64,000 bases of DNA from an uncultured Clostridia bacterium (GTDB taxonomy: Bacteria > Bacillota > Clostridia > Christensenellales > CAAEEZ01), in assembly GCA_934365195.1 (NCBI GenBank), contig CAKRNA010000002.1, forward strand, positions 1 through 64,000. The letters run 5' to 3'. Under the pieces are notes generated by a model that worked only from the letters and a program-made list of their open reading frames with translations, was not told the origin of the DNA and made no database searches. Made by a program: the position numbers and the translations under genes. Shown in pieces: positions 34,620 through 43,536 of this stretch (position 1 is its first letter; the number at the start of each line of letters is the position of its first letter).

Positions 34620-34652
34620 ATATATTATTCTAAAAACACGCAAAATGTATAA

Positions 34653-34682
34653 TAAAAAAACCGCTACGATTAAGTAGCGGTT
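34653..34682 (-). terminator. Terminator of the tRNA-Thr transcript
   Basis: AACCGCTAC/GTAGCGGTT stem; on the minus strand it is followed by seven T residues, directly beyond the tRNA 3' end. Confidence 0.88.
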
Positions 34683-34683
34683 G

Positions 34684-34759
34684 TGGAGCTGATAGCCAGA
34701 TTCGAACTGGCGACCTGTTCATTACGAGTGAACCGCTCTACCGACTGAGCCATATCAGC
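34684..34759 (-). tRNA. tRNA-Thr (anticodon CGU)
   Basis: The complete cloverleaf can be read on the minus strand. The acceptor is GCTGATA/TATCAGC. The D arm is GCTC/GAGC. The anticodon arm is GTTCA-CTCGTAA-TGAAC, giving anticodon CGT, which reads ACG. The T arm is GCCAG-TTCGAAT-CTGGC. Discriminator T is followed by an encoded CCA. There are 76 nt including CCA. Confidence 0.97.
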
Positions 34760-34890
34760 AACGATATGATTATAACATAAAATAACTAAATTACAAGCGA
34801 ATAAAAGGTATTTTTCTAATAATTTTCTTTTTTATCGTTTTTTTTGGTCAATTTTATTGCATAATTCAAAAAATAATGTTAAAAATAAAG

Positions 34891-35067
34891 TAGGCTCGAC
34901 GGTATACGAGAGGTACTATTTATATAACCACAGTTTTTATAAGGGATTGCGATTCTCTTATCCATATATCAGGCCACAAAATATCGGTGGAAGATAGAGG
35001 GTAAGATAGCATGCCCACCTGCTATTTGCAGGTTAATAATTAGTATCAACGGTACTCGTGGAGTTTT
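34891..35067 (+). ncRNA. ssrS: Probable 6S RNA
   Basis: A gene-free stretch of about 177 nt that can fold into one long interrupted rod. GGTACTA near the 5' end pairs with TAGTATC near the 3' end, and ACGAG pairs with CTCGT outside it. An unpaired central zone containing TTTATATAACCACAG follows. The 3' half carries CCCACCTGC-TATT-TGCAGGTTA, which matches the CACCUU...AAGGGUUA landmark hairpin of 6S RNAs. It ends in a T run (35063-35068). 6S RNA binds the housekeeping RNA polymerase as a promoter mimic. The fit is by eye; another structured RNA is possible. Confidence 0.68.
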
Positions 35068-35081
35068 TTATTTGATAAAAA

Positions 35082-35113
35082 TCCCTCTTTTAGCCATATT
35101 ACTAGGGGAGGGA
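35082..35113 (+). promoter_or_regulatory. Ribosome-binding-site hairpin with four-U motif
   Basis: UCCCUCUUUUAG (35082-35093) pairs over all 12 positions with CUAGGGGAGGGA (35102-35113), leaving an eight-base loop. The second arm holds the entire ribosome binding site of the 35-aa gene. Four consecutive U residues (35088-35091) face AGGG with three G-U pairs, the layout of four-U RNA thermometers. No T run follows, so it is not a terminator. Confidence 0.6.
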
Positions 35114-35116
35114 ATT

Positions 35117-35224
35117 ATGAAAAAGAAAGACAAAAACAGCAAAATGAAAGGCACGCCGAAAAGTAGGCTTATTATGTCCTTGAAGGACGAAAAACCTGCC
35201 AAAGCGATAGTAAAGAAAAAATAA
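35117..35224 (+). CDS. 35-aa Lys-rich small protein of unknown function
   Basis: The frame starts at an ATG four bases after a very strong GGGGAGGG and ends at a TAA immediately before a terminator. The product begins MKKKDKNSKMKGTPKSRL and ends AIVKKK; about 13 of 35 residues are Lys, with no signal peptide or membrane span. Its ribosome binding site is locked in a 12-bp hairpin, and it lies about 50 bp after the probable 6S RNA with no gene between. Both the regulatory leader and the dedicated terminator argue it is a real gene. The basic character suggests RNA or ribosome binding, but that is a guess. Confidence 0.65.
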   Translation: MKKKDKNSKMKGTPKSRLIMSLKDEKPAKAIVKKK

Positions 35225-35230
35225 ACTGTT

Positions 35231-35258
35231 CTAGCCGTAAAATCGGCTAGTTTTTTTG
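35231..35258 (+). terminator. Terminator after the 35-aa gene
   Basis: CTAGCCG/CGGCTAG with a TAAAAT loop and a seven-T run. Confidence 0.92.
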
Positions 35259-35287
35259 TTTTAAAAGGGCATTATTGTCTTTTACGT

Positions 35288-35316
35288 TTGACAAAACAGC
35301 CTTGTAAATCTATAAT
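35288..35316 (+). promoter_or_regulatory. Consensus promoter of ileS
   Basis: Perfect TTGACA (35288-35293), a 17-bp spacer and perfect TATAAT (35311-35316). The leader is only about 30 nt, so no T-box controls ileS here. Confidence 0.92.
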
Positions 35317-35354
35317 AGAATAGTATATTGTAATTTATTTTATGTGAGGTAAAA

Positions 35355-38300
35355 ATGTACAACAAAGTAACGACAGATATGAATTTCTGCTCAAGAGAAA
35401 AAGAGGTTCTTGATTTTTGGAAACAAAACGAGGTTTTTAAAAAAAGCCTTAAAGAAAACGAGGACAGCAAAGATTATTTCACGTTTTACGACGGTCCGCC
35501 AACGGCTAACGGTAAGCCACACATCGGGCATATTCTTACCCGTGTTATAAAGGACATAATACCACGTTATAAAACGATGAAGGGTTACAACGTACTTCGT
35601 AAAGCAGGTTGGGATACCCACGGTTTGCCTGTAGAATTAGAGGTTGAAAAACTTCTTGGCATAGACGGTAAACAAGAGATAGAAAAATACGGAATAGAAC
35701 CTTTTATACAAAAATGTAAGGAAAGCGTATGGAAATATAAAGGCGAATGGGAGCAAATGAGCGACCGTGTCGGCTTTTGGGCTGATATGGAAAACCCGTA
35801 CATTACCTACGACAACAACTATATCGAGTCGGTGTGGTGGGCGCTAAAAACCATTTACGACAAAGGGTTAATTTATAAAGGCTACAAAATCGTGCCTTAT
35901 TGCCCTCGTTGTGGCACGGCGTTGTCTTCTCACGAAGTTGCACAAGGCTACAAGGACGTAAAGGAAACTTCCGTTATTATTAAGTTTAAGGCTGTTGACG
36001 AGGAAAATACTTACTATCTTGCTTGGACGACTACTCCTTGGACGTTGCCTTCAAATATCAGTTTGATTATGAACCCTAACGAGAACTATATCAAAGTTAA
36101 AGTAGGGGATATTTACTATATCGTGGCAGAGGCTTTGGCAGGCACGATTTTTGAAAACTACGAAGTAATTTACACCAAAAAAGGCGTGGACTTCGAGGGA
36201 AGAAAATACGAGCCGTTATTTGACTATGCCGACGAAAAAACCAAGGCTAACGGCTACTACTTGACCGTTGCCGACTACGTAACGCTTACCGACGGTACGG
36301 GTATCGTTCATTGCGCACCTGCTTTTGGTGAGGACGACGCACAAGTCGGCAGAAGATACAACTTGCCTTTCGTTCAATTCGTAAACGAGAGCGGCAGATT
36401 TACCGACGACGTGTACGATATGAAGGGTGTGTTCGTAAAAGACGGCGACCGTATGGTTATCGATAAACTTTACGAAAAAGGCTTAATGTTTAAGGAAGTG
36501 GAGTTTACTCACAGTTATCCGTTCTGTTGGAGATGTGATACGCCGCTACTTTACTACGCAAGAAGTTCTTGGTTTATCAAGATGAGCGAACTTAGGGAAA
36601 AACTTCTTAAAAACAACGCATCTGTAAACTGGATACCTCCAACAATCGGTACAGGTCGTATGGGCAACTTCCTAGACAACGTTATCGACTGGGGCTTCTC
36701 TCGTGAGAGGTACTGGGGCACTCCGCTACCTATTTGGGTGTGTCCGGATTGCGGCGAAATCAAGGTTGTAGGTTCTAGGAAAGAACTTAGAGAACTTGGC
36801 GGTCTTACCGAGGACGTCGAATTGCACCGTCCGTTTATCGACCAAGTTACCTTTAAGTGTGATAAGTGCGGCGGCGAGATGAGAAGAACGCCTGAGGTAC
36901 TAGACTGCTGGTTTGATAGCGGTTCTATGCCTTTTGCACAATTCCACTATCCGTTTGAGAATAAAGAGGAATTCGAAAAGAGATTCCCTGCACAATTTAT
37001 CAGCGAGGCGGTTGACCAAACAAGAGGTTGGTTCTACACCTTGCTTGCAGTTTCAACGCTACTATTCGACAAGTCGCCGTTTGAAAACTGTATCGTTCTT
37101 GGACACGTAAACGACAAGGACGGCATTAAGATGAGCAAGCATAAGGGCAACGTAGTTGATCCTTGGAGCGTGCTTGACGTACAAGGCGCAGACGCTGTAA
37201 GGTGGTATTTCTACACCGCAAGTATGCCTTGGCTACCTAGCCGTTTCTCTGCCGAAAACGTATCGGAATGCCAAAGAAAGTTTATGGGTACTTTGTGGAA
37301 TACTTACGCATTCTACGTACTATATGCCGATATCGACAAGTTCGATCCGTCAAAATACAACCTAAAAGACTGCAAGTTCAGTATGATGGACAAGTGGATT
37401 TTGTCAGGACTAAATTCTCTTGTTAAATACGTAAACGAAAATCTTGAAAACTACAAGATTACCGAGTGCGCAAGGAAAATTCAAGACTTTGTGGACGAAT
37501 TATCTAACTGGTACGTTCGTCGCTCAAGGGATAGGTACTGGGGTAAGGATATGAGCGAAGATAAAGTTGCCGCTTATATGACGTTGTACACCGTGCTCGT
37601 TACTTTGTCAAAACTACTTGCACCGTTCACTCCGTTTATGGCAGAGAGCATTTATCAAAACCTAGTAGTAAACTTCTTTAAGGGCGAGCCTATGAGCGTT
37701 CACCTATGCAGATACCCAGAGGCTGACGAGTCTATGATTGACGAGAAACTTGAAGAGGATATGGAATATATTCTTGAAGTTGTAAACCTAGCAAGAGCAA
37801 GCAGAAATAGTGCTAATATCAAGAATAGGCAACCGTTAAAGACTATGTTCGTTAAGACGGACGAGCCTAAGAGCGATAAGGAAGTACTAAGCATTATCGC
37901 CGAGGAAATCAACGTTAAAGAGGTGGTTAACGTAGCAGACGACACTATGTTTATCGACTACGAATTAAAGCCACAACTTAAAACCTTAGGTCCAAAATAC
38001 GGCAAACTAATTAACGCTATTAGAGAGTATCTTGCTACTTGCGACACCTTAAAGGTAGTAAACACCGTAAAGGCAGGTGAAACTTTCACCGCTGAAATCG
38101 ACGGAAAACAAGTGGACCTTGAACTAAACGACTTACTAATCAGCGTTAAGAATAAAGAGGGCTTTGTTGCTACTCAAAACGGAAGATTTACCGTAATTCT
38201 TGATACGAATCTAACCGAAGAACTTGTAAACGAGGGTATTGCAAGAGAAATCGTATCTAAGGTTCAAACTATGAGAAAGGACGCAGGACTTGAAGTTGTG

Positions 38301-38474
38301 GACCACATCGTTTTAGGCTACAAAGCAACGGGAAAAGTTGCCGAGATTATCGAAAACGATAAGAGCATCAGAGACGACGTACTTGCAGATAAAGTAGTAG
38401 GCGAAATCGACGGCTTTACTAAAGAGTGGAATATCAACGACAACGAAGTAGTACTAAGCGTTAAAAAAGCATGA
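35355..38474 (+). CDS. ileS: Isoleucyl-tRNA synthetase
   Basis: 1,039 aa, class I synthetase charging tRNA-Ile. The HIGH motif lies in KPHIGHIL (residues 56-59), and KMSKS appears as KMSKH near residue 592. Zinc-type Cys pairs occur (YCPRCGTALS, CPDCGEIK, CDKCGGEM), and a full editing domain is present (AWTTTPWTLPSN). The length and KMSKH variant fit the type 2, eukaryote-like IleRS, which is often less sensitive to mupirocin; that is inferred from type, not shown. GAGG precedes the ATG. The stop overlaps the next gene by four bases. Confidence 0.97.
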   Translation: MYNKVTTDMNFCSREKEVLDFWKQNEVFKKSLKENEDSKDYFTFYDGPPTANGKPHIGHILTRVIKDIIPRYKTMKGYNVLRKAGWDTHGLPVELEVEKLLGIDGKQEIEKYGIEPFIQKCKESVWKYKGEWEQMSDRVGFWADMENPYITYDNNYIESVWWALKTIYDKGLIYKGYKIVPYCPRCGTALSSHEVAQGYKDVKETSVIIKFKAVDEENTYYLAWTTTPWTLPSNISLIMNPNENYIKVKVGDIYYIVAEALAGTIFENYEVIYTKKGVDFEGRKYEPLFDYADEKTKANGYYLTVADYVTLTDGTGIVHCAPAFGEDDAQVGRRYNLPFVQFVNESGRFTDDVYDMKGVFVKDGDRMVIDKLYEKGLMFKEVEFTHSYPFCWRCDTPLLYYARSSWFIKMSELREKLLKNNASVNWIPPTIGTGRMGNFLDNVIDWGFSRERYWGTPLPIWVCPDCGEIKVVGSRKELRELGGLTEDVELHRPFIDQVTFKCDKCGGEMRRTPEVLDCWFDSGSMPFAQFHYPFENKEEFEKRFPAQFISEAVDQTRGWFYTLLAVSTLLFDKSPFENCIVLGHVNDKDGIKMSKHKGNVVDPWSVLDVQGADAVRWYFYTASMPWLPSRFSAENVSECQRKFMGTLWNTYAFYVLYADIDKFDPSKYNLKDCKFSMMDKWILSGLNSLVKYVNENLENYKITECARKIQDFVDELSNWYVRRSRDRYWGKDMSEDKVAAYMTLYTVLVTLSKLLAPFTPFMAESIYQNLVVNFFKGEPMSVHLCRYPEADESMIDEKLEEDMEYILEVVNLARASRNSANIKNRQPLKTMFVKTDEPKSDKEVLSIIAEEINVKEVVNVADDTMFIDYELKPQLKTLGPKYGKLINAIREYLATCDTLKVVNTVKAGETFTAEIDGKQVDLELNDLLISVKNKEGFVATQNGRFTVILDTNLTEELVNEGIAREIVSKVQTMRKDAGLEVVDHIVLGYKATGKVAEIIENDKSIRDDVLADKVVGEIDGFTKEWNINDNEVVLSVKKA

Positions 38475-39349
38475 AGTATAACGACGAGTGGAAAGATTAC
38501 GAAGTAATTGCTACCGGTGACGGTATGAAACTGGAGAGATGGGCAAAGTATATTTTGCTTCGCCCTGATCCTCAGGTTATATGGAAAACCGACGTTGATA
38601 TGATGCGTTATAAGGGGCTAAGCGCCTATTATATGCGTAGTAACACGGGCGGTGGTGCGTGGCATTACGTAAATAATAAAGAAATAGGCGAGTTTACTGT
38701 GTCTTGGCGTAACTTAAAGTTCAAACTAAAACTTATGGGCTTTAAGCACACGGGATTGTTCCCTGAGCAAGCGGTGAACTGGGCAACTATGATAGACCTT
38801 ATTAAAAATGCCGATAGACCGATTAAAGTGCTGAATATGTTTGCATACACGGGCGGCGCAACCGTTGCTTGTATGAGTGCAGGCGCTCACGTTACTCACG
38901 TGGATTCCGCCAAGGCTATGATAGACAGGGCTAAGGAGAATATCGCTCTTAGCGGGCTGGACAACACTAAGGTTAGGTTTATACTTGACGACTGCAAAAA
39001 GTTTATCCAAAAGGAAATTAGAAGGGGAAATAAGTACGACGCCGTAATTATGGATCCGCCTAGTTTCGGCAGAGGGCCTAACGGTGAAAAGTGGAAGATT
39101 GAGGACGAAATCTATTCGCTGGTTGCGATGACTAAGGAAGTTTTGTCCGATAATCCGCTGTTCTTTTTAATCAACTCATATACGACGGGCTTGCAACCGC
39201 AAGTTATGAAAAACATACTTAACAAAATATTATCGAATTACAATGGCTATACTTATAGTTACGAGGTGGGTTTGCCTACTAAGGAAAAAGGCGTGATACT
39301 GCCTGCCGGTGCTAGCGGTTTATGGTCGAAGGAAGAAATTGATGAATAA
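38471..39349 (+). CDS. Class I SAM-dependent methyltransferase, RlmI/COG1092-like
   Basis: 292 aa. An N-terminal region GMKLERWAKYILLRPDPQ is characteristic of this family. The SAM site VLNMFAYTGGATVA and the catalytic-type motif IMDPPSFGRG follow. The PUA domain of RlmI is missing, as in the shorter clostridial members. The NPPY-like DPPS motif points to a nucleic-acid base, probably 23S rRNA. It is coupled to ileS by an ATGA overlap. Confidence 0.82.
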   Translation: MKYNDEWKDYEVIATGDGMKLERWAKYILLRPDPQVIWKTDVDMMRYKGLSAYYMRSNTGGGAWHYVNNKEIGEFTVSWRNLKFKLKLMGFKHTGLFPEQAVNWATMIDLIKNADRPIKVLNMFAYTGGATVACMSAGAHVTHVDSAKAMIDRAKENIALSGLDNTKVRFILDDCKKFIQKEIRRGNKYDAVIMDPPSFGRGPNGEKWKIEDEIYSLVAMTKEVLSDNPLFFLINSYTTGLQPQVMKNILNKILSNYNGYTYSYEVGLPTKEKGVILPAGASGLWSKEEIDE

Positions 39350-40064
39350 CGAAGAATTAAACATTGTTTACGAGGATAACCATTTACTTGTAGTGGTAAA
39401 ACCGAATAATATTCCCGTTATGGCAGATAGTAGCAACGATCCTGATTTGTTGACTATGCTAAAAAATTATTTGGTAAAAAAATACGACAAACCGGGCGAG
39501 GCTTTCCTTGGGCTTGTGCATAGACTTGATAGGCCAACGGGCGGCATTATGGTGTTTGCTAAAACGAGCAAGTGCGCTAAAAGACTTCAAGAGCAAATCC
39601 AAAACGGAGATATGGAAAAGTCCTATTTGGCGGTACTTGACGGCGTTCCGAGAGAGCCTAGCGGTAAACTTGTAAACTACCTAAAAAAGAATGAAAAAAC
39701 CAACGAAGTTAGGGTTGTTCCTAGTGCAACGGTGGGTGCTAAAAGGGCAGAACTTGACTACAAAGTGTTGGAGGAAAACGACGGGGTGTGCCTAGCAAGA
39801 GTGAAACTAATCACAGGTAGAGGGCATCAAATCCGTGTTCAAATGGCGCATATCGGCTGTCCGCTTGTTGGGGATATGAAATATAACCCAAACGCTGTAA
39901 AGAACAAAAGTTACCTTGGGCTTTGGGCTTACGAACTAAAACTTAACCACCCGATAACGCAAGAAACTATGACTTTTAGGGTGTATCCCGATAAGGAAGT
40001 TGCACCGTGGAGAGCGTTCGACCTTGACAAGTATCTATCGGTAAATATCAAAAATATCTACTAA
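39342..40064 (+). CDS. RluA-family RNA pseudouridine synthase
   Basis: 240 aa from the ATG at 39342 (GGAAG upstream), overlapping the methyltransferase stop by eight bases. The catalytic Asp lies in LVHRLDRPTGGIMVFAKT. The later conserved segment GRGHQIRVQMAHIGCPLVGD is intact. There is no S4 domain, so it is the short catalytic form. Which uridine of rRNA or tRNA it modifies cannot be told. Third gene of the ileS operon. Confidence 0.92.
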   Translation: MNNEELNIVYEDNHLLVVVKPNNIPVMADSSNDPDLLTMLKNYLVKKYDKPGEAFLGLVHRLDRPTGGIMVFAKTSKCAKRLQEQIQNGDMEKSYLAVLDGVPREPSGKLVNYLKKNEKTNEVRVVPSATVGAKRAELDYKVLEENDGVCLARVKLITGRGHQIRVQMAHIGCPLVGDMKYNPNAVKNKSYLGLWAYELKLNHPITQETMTFRVYPDKEVAPWRAFDLDKYLSVNIKNIY

Positions 40065-40071
40065 AAATTTT

Positions 40072-40099
40072 AAAATAGTCGTTTTTACGGCTATTTTTT
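40072..40099 (+). terminator. Terminator of the ileS operon
   Basis: AAATAGTCG/CGGCTATTT with a T-rich loop and a following T run. Confidence 0.85.
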
Positions 40100-40122
40100 G
40101 TTATAAAAAATCCACACTAATA

Positions 40123-40150
40123 TTGACATAAAGCGAAAATATTTTATAAT
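40123..40150 (+). promoter_or_regulatory. Promoter of the cytidylate-kinase-like gene
   Basis: TTGACA (40123-40128), a 16-bp spacer and TATAAT (40145-40150). Confidence 0.82.
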
Positions 40151-40168
40151 TATGTTAGGAGGTGGAAT

Positions 40169-40792
40169 ATGGCAAATTATATTATTACGATAGCAAGACA
40201 GTACGGTAGCGGTGGTAGAAAGGTAGGCAAGGCGCTTGCTGAAAAACTTGGTTTTGAGTTTTTGGATAAGGAGATAATTGCGCATATCGCTGAAAAATAC
40301 GACGTGGATAAAGGGCTACTAGAAAAGTACGACGAGCAATCACCAAGCAAGTTTGCAGGTATGTTTTCGCCTAGTATTACGCTGACTAACGCCTATATTC
40401 CTATGTACAACAACATTATGTTCAACGACGAAGTTATGCGTCTTCAAGCCAAAGCGCTGCGTGAAATGGCAGATGCTAAGCCTGTGGTTGTAGTGGGTAG
40501 GTGTGCGGACTATATTTTCCGTCACGAAGAAAAACTACTTAAAATATTTATTTACGCCGATGAGGACGTAAGGCTTAATAGGATAGTTAAGGAGTACAAC
40601 GTACCTGAGAGCGACGCTAAATCGGTTATGAAAAAGGCTGATAAAAACAGAGCAAACTACTATTCAACTTACGCTGACGGTAAATGGGGAGAGCCAAAGC
40701 AATACGATATTTGCATAAACACCTCAAAACTTACCGTGGACGAGGCGGTGGATATTATAATTAAATACAAAGACGCAATAGACTCTAAGTAA
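40169..40792 (+). CDS. Cytidylate kinase-like family protein
   Basis: 207 aa with the P-loop-type start IITIARQYGSGGRKVGKALAE and VVVVGRCADYI, the two signatures of the Cytidylate_kin2 family. RLNRIVKEYNVPE resembles the LID region. Members are common in Clostridia besides the housekeeping Cmk, and their substrate is not firmly known, so this need not be the main CMP kinase. AGGAGGTGG gives a strong start. Monocistronic between its own promoter and terminator. Confidence 0.88.
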   Translation: MANYIITIARQYGSGGRKVGKALAEKLGFEFLDKEIIAHIAEKYDVDKGLLEKYDEQSPSKFAGMFSPSITLTNAYIPMYNNIMFNDEVMRLQAKALREMADAKPVVVVGRCADYIFRHEEKLLKIFIYADEDVRLNRIVKEYNVPESDAKSVMKKADKNRANYYSTYADGKWGEPKQYDICINTSKLTVDEAVDIIIKYKDAIDSK

Positions 40793-40793
40793 A

Positions 40794-40817
40794 AAAGCCC
40801 GTTTGGGCTTTTTTTGT
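40794..40817 (+). terminator. Terminator of the cytidylate-kinase-like gene
   Basis: AAAGCCC/GGGCTTT with GTTT loop and T run, directly after the stop. The 180 bp to the next (convergent) gene shows nothing else. Confidence 0.92.
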
Positions 40818-40999
40818 TTTATTGTATGTCTGGTATATTTAGCAAATTTAATGTAGTTTTCTATTTTGTATGTTTGTAAATTGCGTGATAGTCGTTTTTG
40901 CTAATACGTTTTTGCTTATATTACTATTCTGGGTTTTAAATTATTTGTTTTACCGCTTTATCTAAACGTTACAAAATTGAGTATTTATTAGCGGTTTTA

Positions 41000-41698
41000 C
41001 TAATCGATTAGGTGTTGAAGCAGTTGCTTTCTTTTGTCGTCTAACTCTTCGTCGGTTAGTTTTCTGTCTTGCTGTTTATTATCGATAGTAAGGCTGAAAT
41101 TAACCTGACAAGGAGAGCCCTTTAACACGAAAACCTCGTCCGCTAGTAGTAGCGCCTCGTCGATAGAATGGGTTACGAACACAACCGTGTGCTTGTTTTC
41201 CTCGTATAGTTTTAAAAACGCTTTTATAAGTCGTTGTTTTAGGGCGGTGTCCAGCCCCTTAAACGTTTCGTCCATAAGTAAGGTATCGGCAGGGTAAATA
41301 AAGCCTCTTGCCATAGAAATTCTGCTTGCCATTCCGCCCGAAAGTTCTTTTGGGAATAGGTTTTTACTGTCCTCCATCTCCACAAGTTTTAGCACGTTAT
41401 CTATGATTTTGTTGCGCTGTACTTTGTCTTTTGTAAAGGAGCGCAGCACCAAATCCAAATTTTTTTCAACGGTGATATTCTCAATCAGCCTATTTTCTTG
41501 GAAGATATAGGATATTTTCCCTGCGCCCGATATTGCCCCTTCGTAACTTATGCCGCCGCTAATTGCCGAAAGTAGCGTGGATTTTCCCACTCCGGACGCC
41601 CCTAGTAAGCAGGTGATTTTGCCCTCTTGAACGGTAAGGTTAAACTTGTCAAACACGGTTTTTTCGCCGTATTTTACGGTAAGATTAGTTATTTCCAT
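41000..41698 (-). CDS. ABC transporter ATP-binding protein, nitrate/sulfonate/taurine type
   Basis: 232 aa. Walker A GASGVGKST is at about residues 33-41, signature LSGGMASR, Walker B TLLMDETF and a VFVTHSIDEAL H-loop. The E-T-F after Walker B and the SIDEAL phrase are typical of the TauB/SsuB/ThiZ group. The extra ~25 C-terminal residues are charged. Its start lies within the permease gene (14-bp overlap) behind GGAGG. Third gene of the transport operon. Confidence 0.9.
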   Translation of the reverse strand: MEITNLTVKYGEKTVFDKFNLTVQEGKITCLLGASGVGKSTLLSAISGGISYEGAISGAGKISYIFQENRLIENITVEKNLDLVLRSFTKDKVQRNKIIDNVLKLVEMEDSKNLFPKELSGGMASRISMARGFIYPADTLLMDETFKGLDTALKQRLIKAFLKLYEENKHTVVFVTHSIDEALLLADEVFVLKGSPCQVNFSLTIDNKQQDRKLTDEELDDKRKQLLQHLID

Positions 41699-42449
41699 AC
41701 TTCCTCCTTACAAGTTTGTTTATGATAGCAAATATTCCCTCTAAGATAAAACTTAATAGTATTGCAAGTAGCGTGTAAGCAAGTAAGGTTGCCGTTTCGA
41801 TATCGATTTTGGCTTTTATCATTTCAAAGCCGATAGTTTTCGAGGCGTAGGCAATCACTTCTGAGGCGATTACCACCTTAACGGTAAGTGAAATAACGCT
41901 TTGCATACTACTTATAAAGTTCGACGCCACGCTAGGTAAGTAAATTAGCCTTAGTACGTCGATTTTTTGCACGTTAAATACTTTTGCCATCTCCAAGGTT
42001 TTTTCGTCCACAGAGCAAAGTGCAAGCCTAAACGACGAGTAAAGAAGCGGAAATGCTATCAAAAAGCCGATAAACACGGGCGTTGCGTCGTTGTCTAGCC
42101 ACAAGGTAGAAAGCAAGATTACAGCCATAGTAGGTGCAGAGCGTAGTATGGTGATAATCGGCGACAATATCTTGTGTAGAGGCGAAAAAAACGTGGTAAT
42201 TACGCTTAAAACAAACGCTACAATCATCGATAAACCGAAAGATAATATGGTGTTTAATAAAGTGCCCGAAATTGCCACCCACGTGGTTTTTAAGCCTAGC
42301 AAATGGAAAAATTCGTTAAAAACAACGTCCACTTGAGGCATTGCAAGTGGTTTGTTTTCAATTTTGCTAATAATCGCCCACACCGACAAAAAAAGTAGGA
42401 GTGAGATTAGCGGATATATTAAGTTTTTAATAGCGTTTTTCTTCGTCAT
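41685..42449 (-). CDS. ABC transporter permease, nitrate/sulfonate/taurine type
   Basis: 254 aa, six predicted spans, with the EAA-type loop around MAKVFNVQKIDVLRLIYLPSV. No convincing ribosome binding site precedes the ATG, and 73 bp separate it from the binding-protein gene. The ATP-binding gene starts inside its 3' end. The family transports sulfonates, nitrate, bicarbonate or thiamine precursors; nothing here decides which. Confidence 0.9.
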   Translation of the reverse strand: MTKKNAIKNLIYPLISLLLFLSVWAIISKIENKPLAMPQVDVVFNEFFHLLGLKTTWVAISGTLLNTILSFGLSMIVAFVLSVITTFFSPLHKILSPIITILRSAPTMAVILLSTLWLDNDATPVFIGFLIAFPLLYSSFRLALCSVDEKTLEMAKVFNVQKIDVLRLIYLPSVASNFISSMQSVISLTVKVVIASEVIAYASKTIGFEMIKAKIDIETATLLAYTLLAILLSFILEGIFAIINKLVRRKYGNN

Positions 42450-42522
42450 TTTGTTAACTTTTTATAATTCGTCGGGATTTTGAATTTTTAAGTTATTTAC
42501 TATTCCAAATTTTTGTTATATT

Positions 42523-43533
42523 TTAGTAGTCTAATTCGTAGAAAAATCCGTCTTTAACTTCGCCAACGCCCATAAGCGTTTTAAGGAATGTAGTTACGTC
42601 TTCTTTTGCGGTTTTAGAGGATTTAACAAGCACGTTAGAGCCTTTTATCGAAACGGGCGGGAATGTGGTTGCGCTAGGGTTACCGTAAGCGTTGTTTTTA
42701 AGTATATCGGTGATGCCTTTTTGGTTTTCGCTGTTATTTACGTAGTCCATATTAGCCACCATTTTTTTAAGCACCGTTTTCACGGTTTCTTTGTTGTTTT
42801 CAATAAAGGATTGCCTTGCAACGACTACTGCTTGAGGGTATCCTATTTCACTTGAACCGGTCGCTTTTTGGTATTCTAGTTGTAGGTCCAAAGCCACCTT
42901 ATTGCCTTGATTTTTAGCGCCCGTTACAGCAGGCTCTGCAAGTAGACCAAAAGCGGCATTATCGGTTTTTAGTTCTCCAAGTACGCCGGCCCCGTCACCA
43001 CGGAAAATTACGTTGATTTTATCTTTGTTAACGTCTTTTTTGTTCGTAATCACGTTTAGTTCAAGGTTGTTTAACTTAGCCACTTTTTCAAAAACTTTGT
43101 GTGGCACTTTGTTTTCGCCGATAGAGTATACCAGTTTGCCTTGTAGGTCCTTAATATCTGTTAGTTGGGACTTTCCGACAACGAAAAGGTTGCCGTAGGT
43201 TGCGGTTGCCACCATTTTGTACGGATCTTTATCGCCTGCTTTAACAGAGTCTAAGTAGATTTTGTACGCTGCGTTTGACGGCACGATTGCTACGTCGTAT
43301 TTTTTGCCGACAATTTCGTTGGTTATTGACTCGGCGTTTACGATATCAAGCGTAAGATTTACGTCTTTAATACCTAAGCCGTCCTTTACGATAGTGGTTA
43401 CGCTAAGGGCAGGAGCACCGTCCGGTACTACGATTTTAACTTTGTTTGGCTCTTGTTTGTTGCATGCGGTAAGCGAAAAACAGGTGATTACGCTTACAAC
43501 TACAAGTAGTAAGGTTAATAATTTCTTTTTCAT
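42523..43533 (-). CDS. ABC transporter substrate-binding lipoprotein (NMT1/SsuA-like)
   Basis: 336 aa with a lipoprotein signal (lipobox LTAC, Cys near residue 24). The mature domain begins KVKIVVPDGAPALSVTTIVK and contains YDVAIVPSNAAYKIYLDSV, the two-lobe pattern of NMT1/SsuA-type binding proteins. The ligand is unknown. It starts only three bases after the TM1266-like gene, linking that small protein to this transporter. Confidence 0.88.
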   Translation of the reverse strand: MKKKLLTLLLVVVSVITCFSLTACNKQEPNKVKIVVPDGAPALSVTTIVKDGLGIKDVNLTLDIVNAESITNEIVGKKYDVAIVPSNAAYKIYLDSVKAGDKDPYKMVATATYGNLFVVGKSQLTDIKDLQGKLVYSIGENKVPHKVFEKVAKLNNLELNVITNKKDVNKDKINVIFRGDGAGVLGELKTDNAAFGLLAEPAVTGAKNQGNKVALDLQLEYQKATGSSEIGYPQAVVVARQSFIENNKETVKTVLKKMVANMDYVNNSENQKGITDILKNNAYGNPSATTFPPVSIKGSNVLVKSSKTAKEDVTTFLKTLMGVGEVKDGFFYELDY

Positions 43534-43536
43534 AAT

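Noticed and set aside
35082..35113. Hairpin as the terminator of the putative 6S RNA
   Set aside because: No T run follows the stem; the second arm is the ribosome binding site of the small gene, so a translational role fits better.
35260..35354. T-box or other riboswitch ahead of ileS
   Set aside because: The consensus promoter lies only about 40 bp before the start codon, leaving a leader of ~30 nt.
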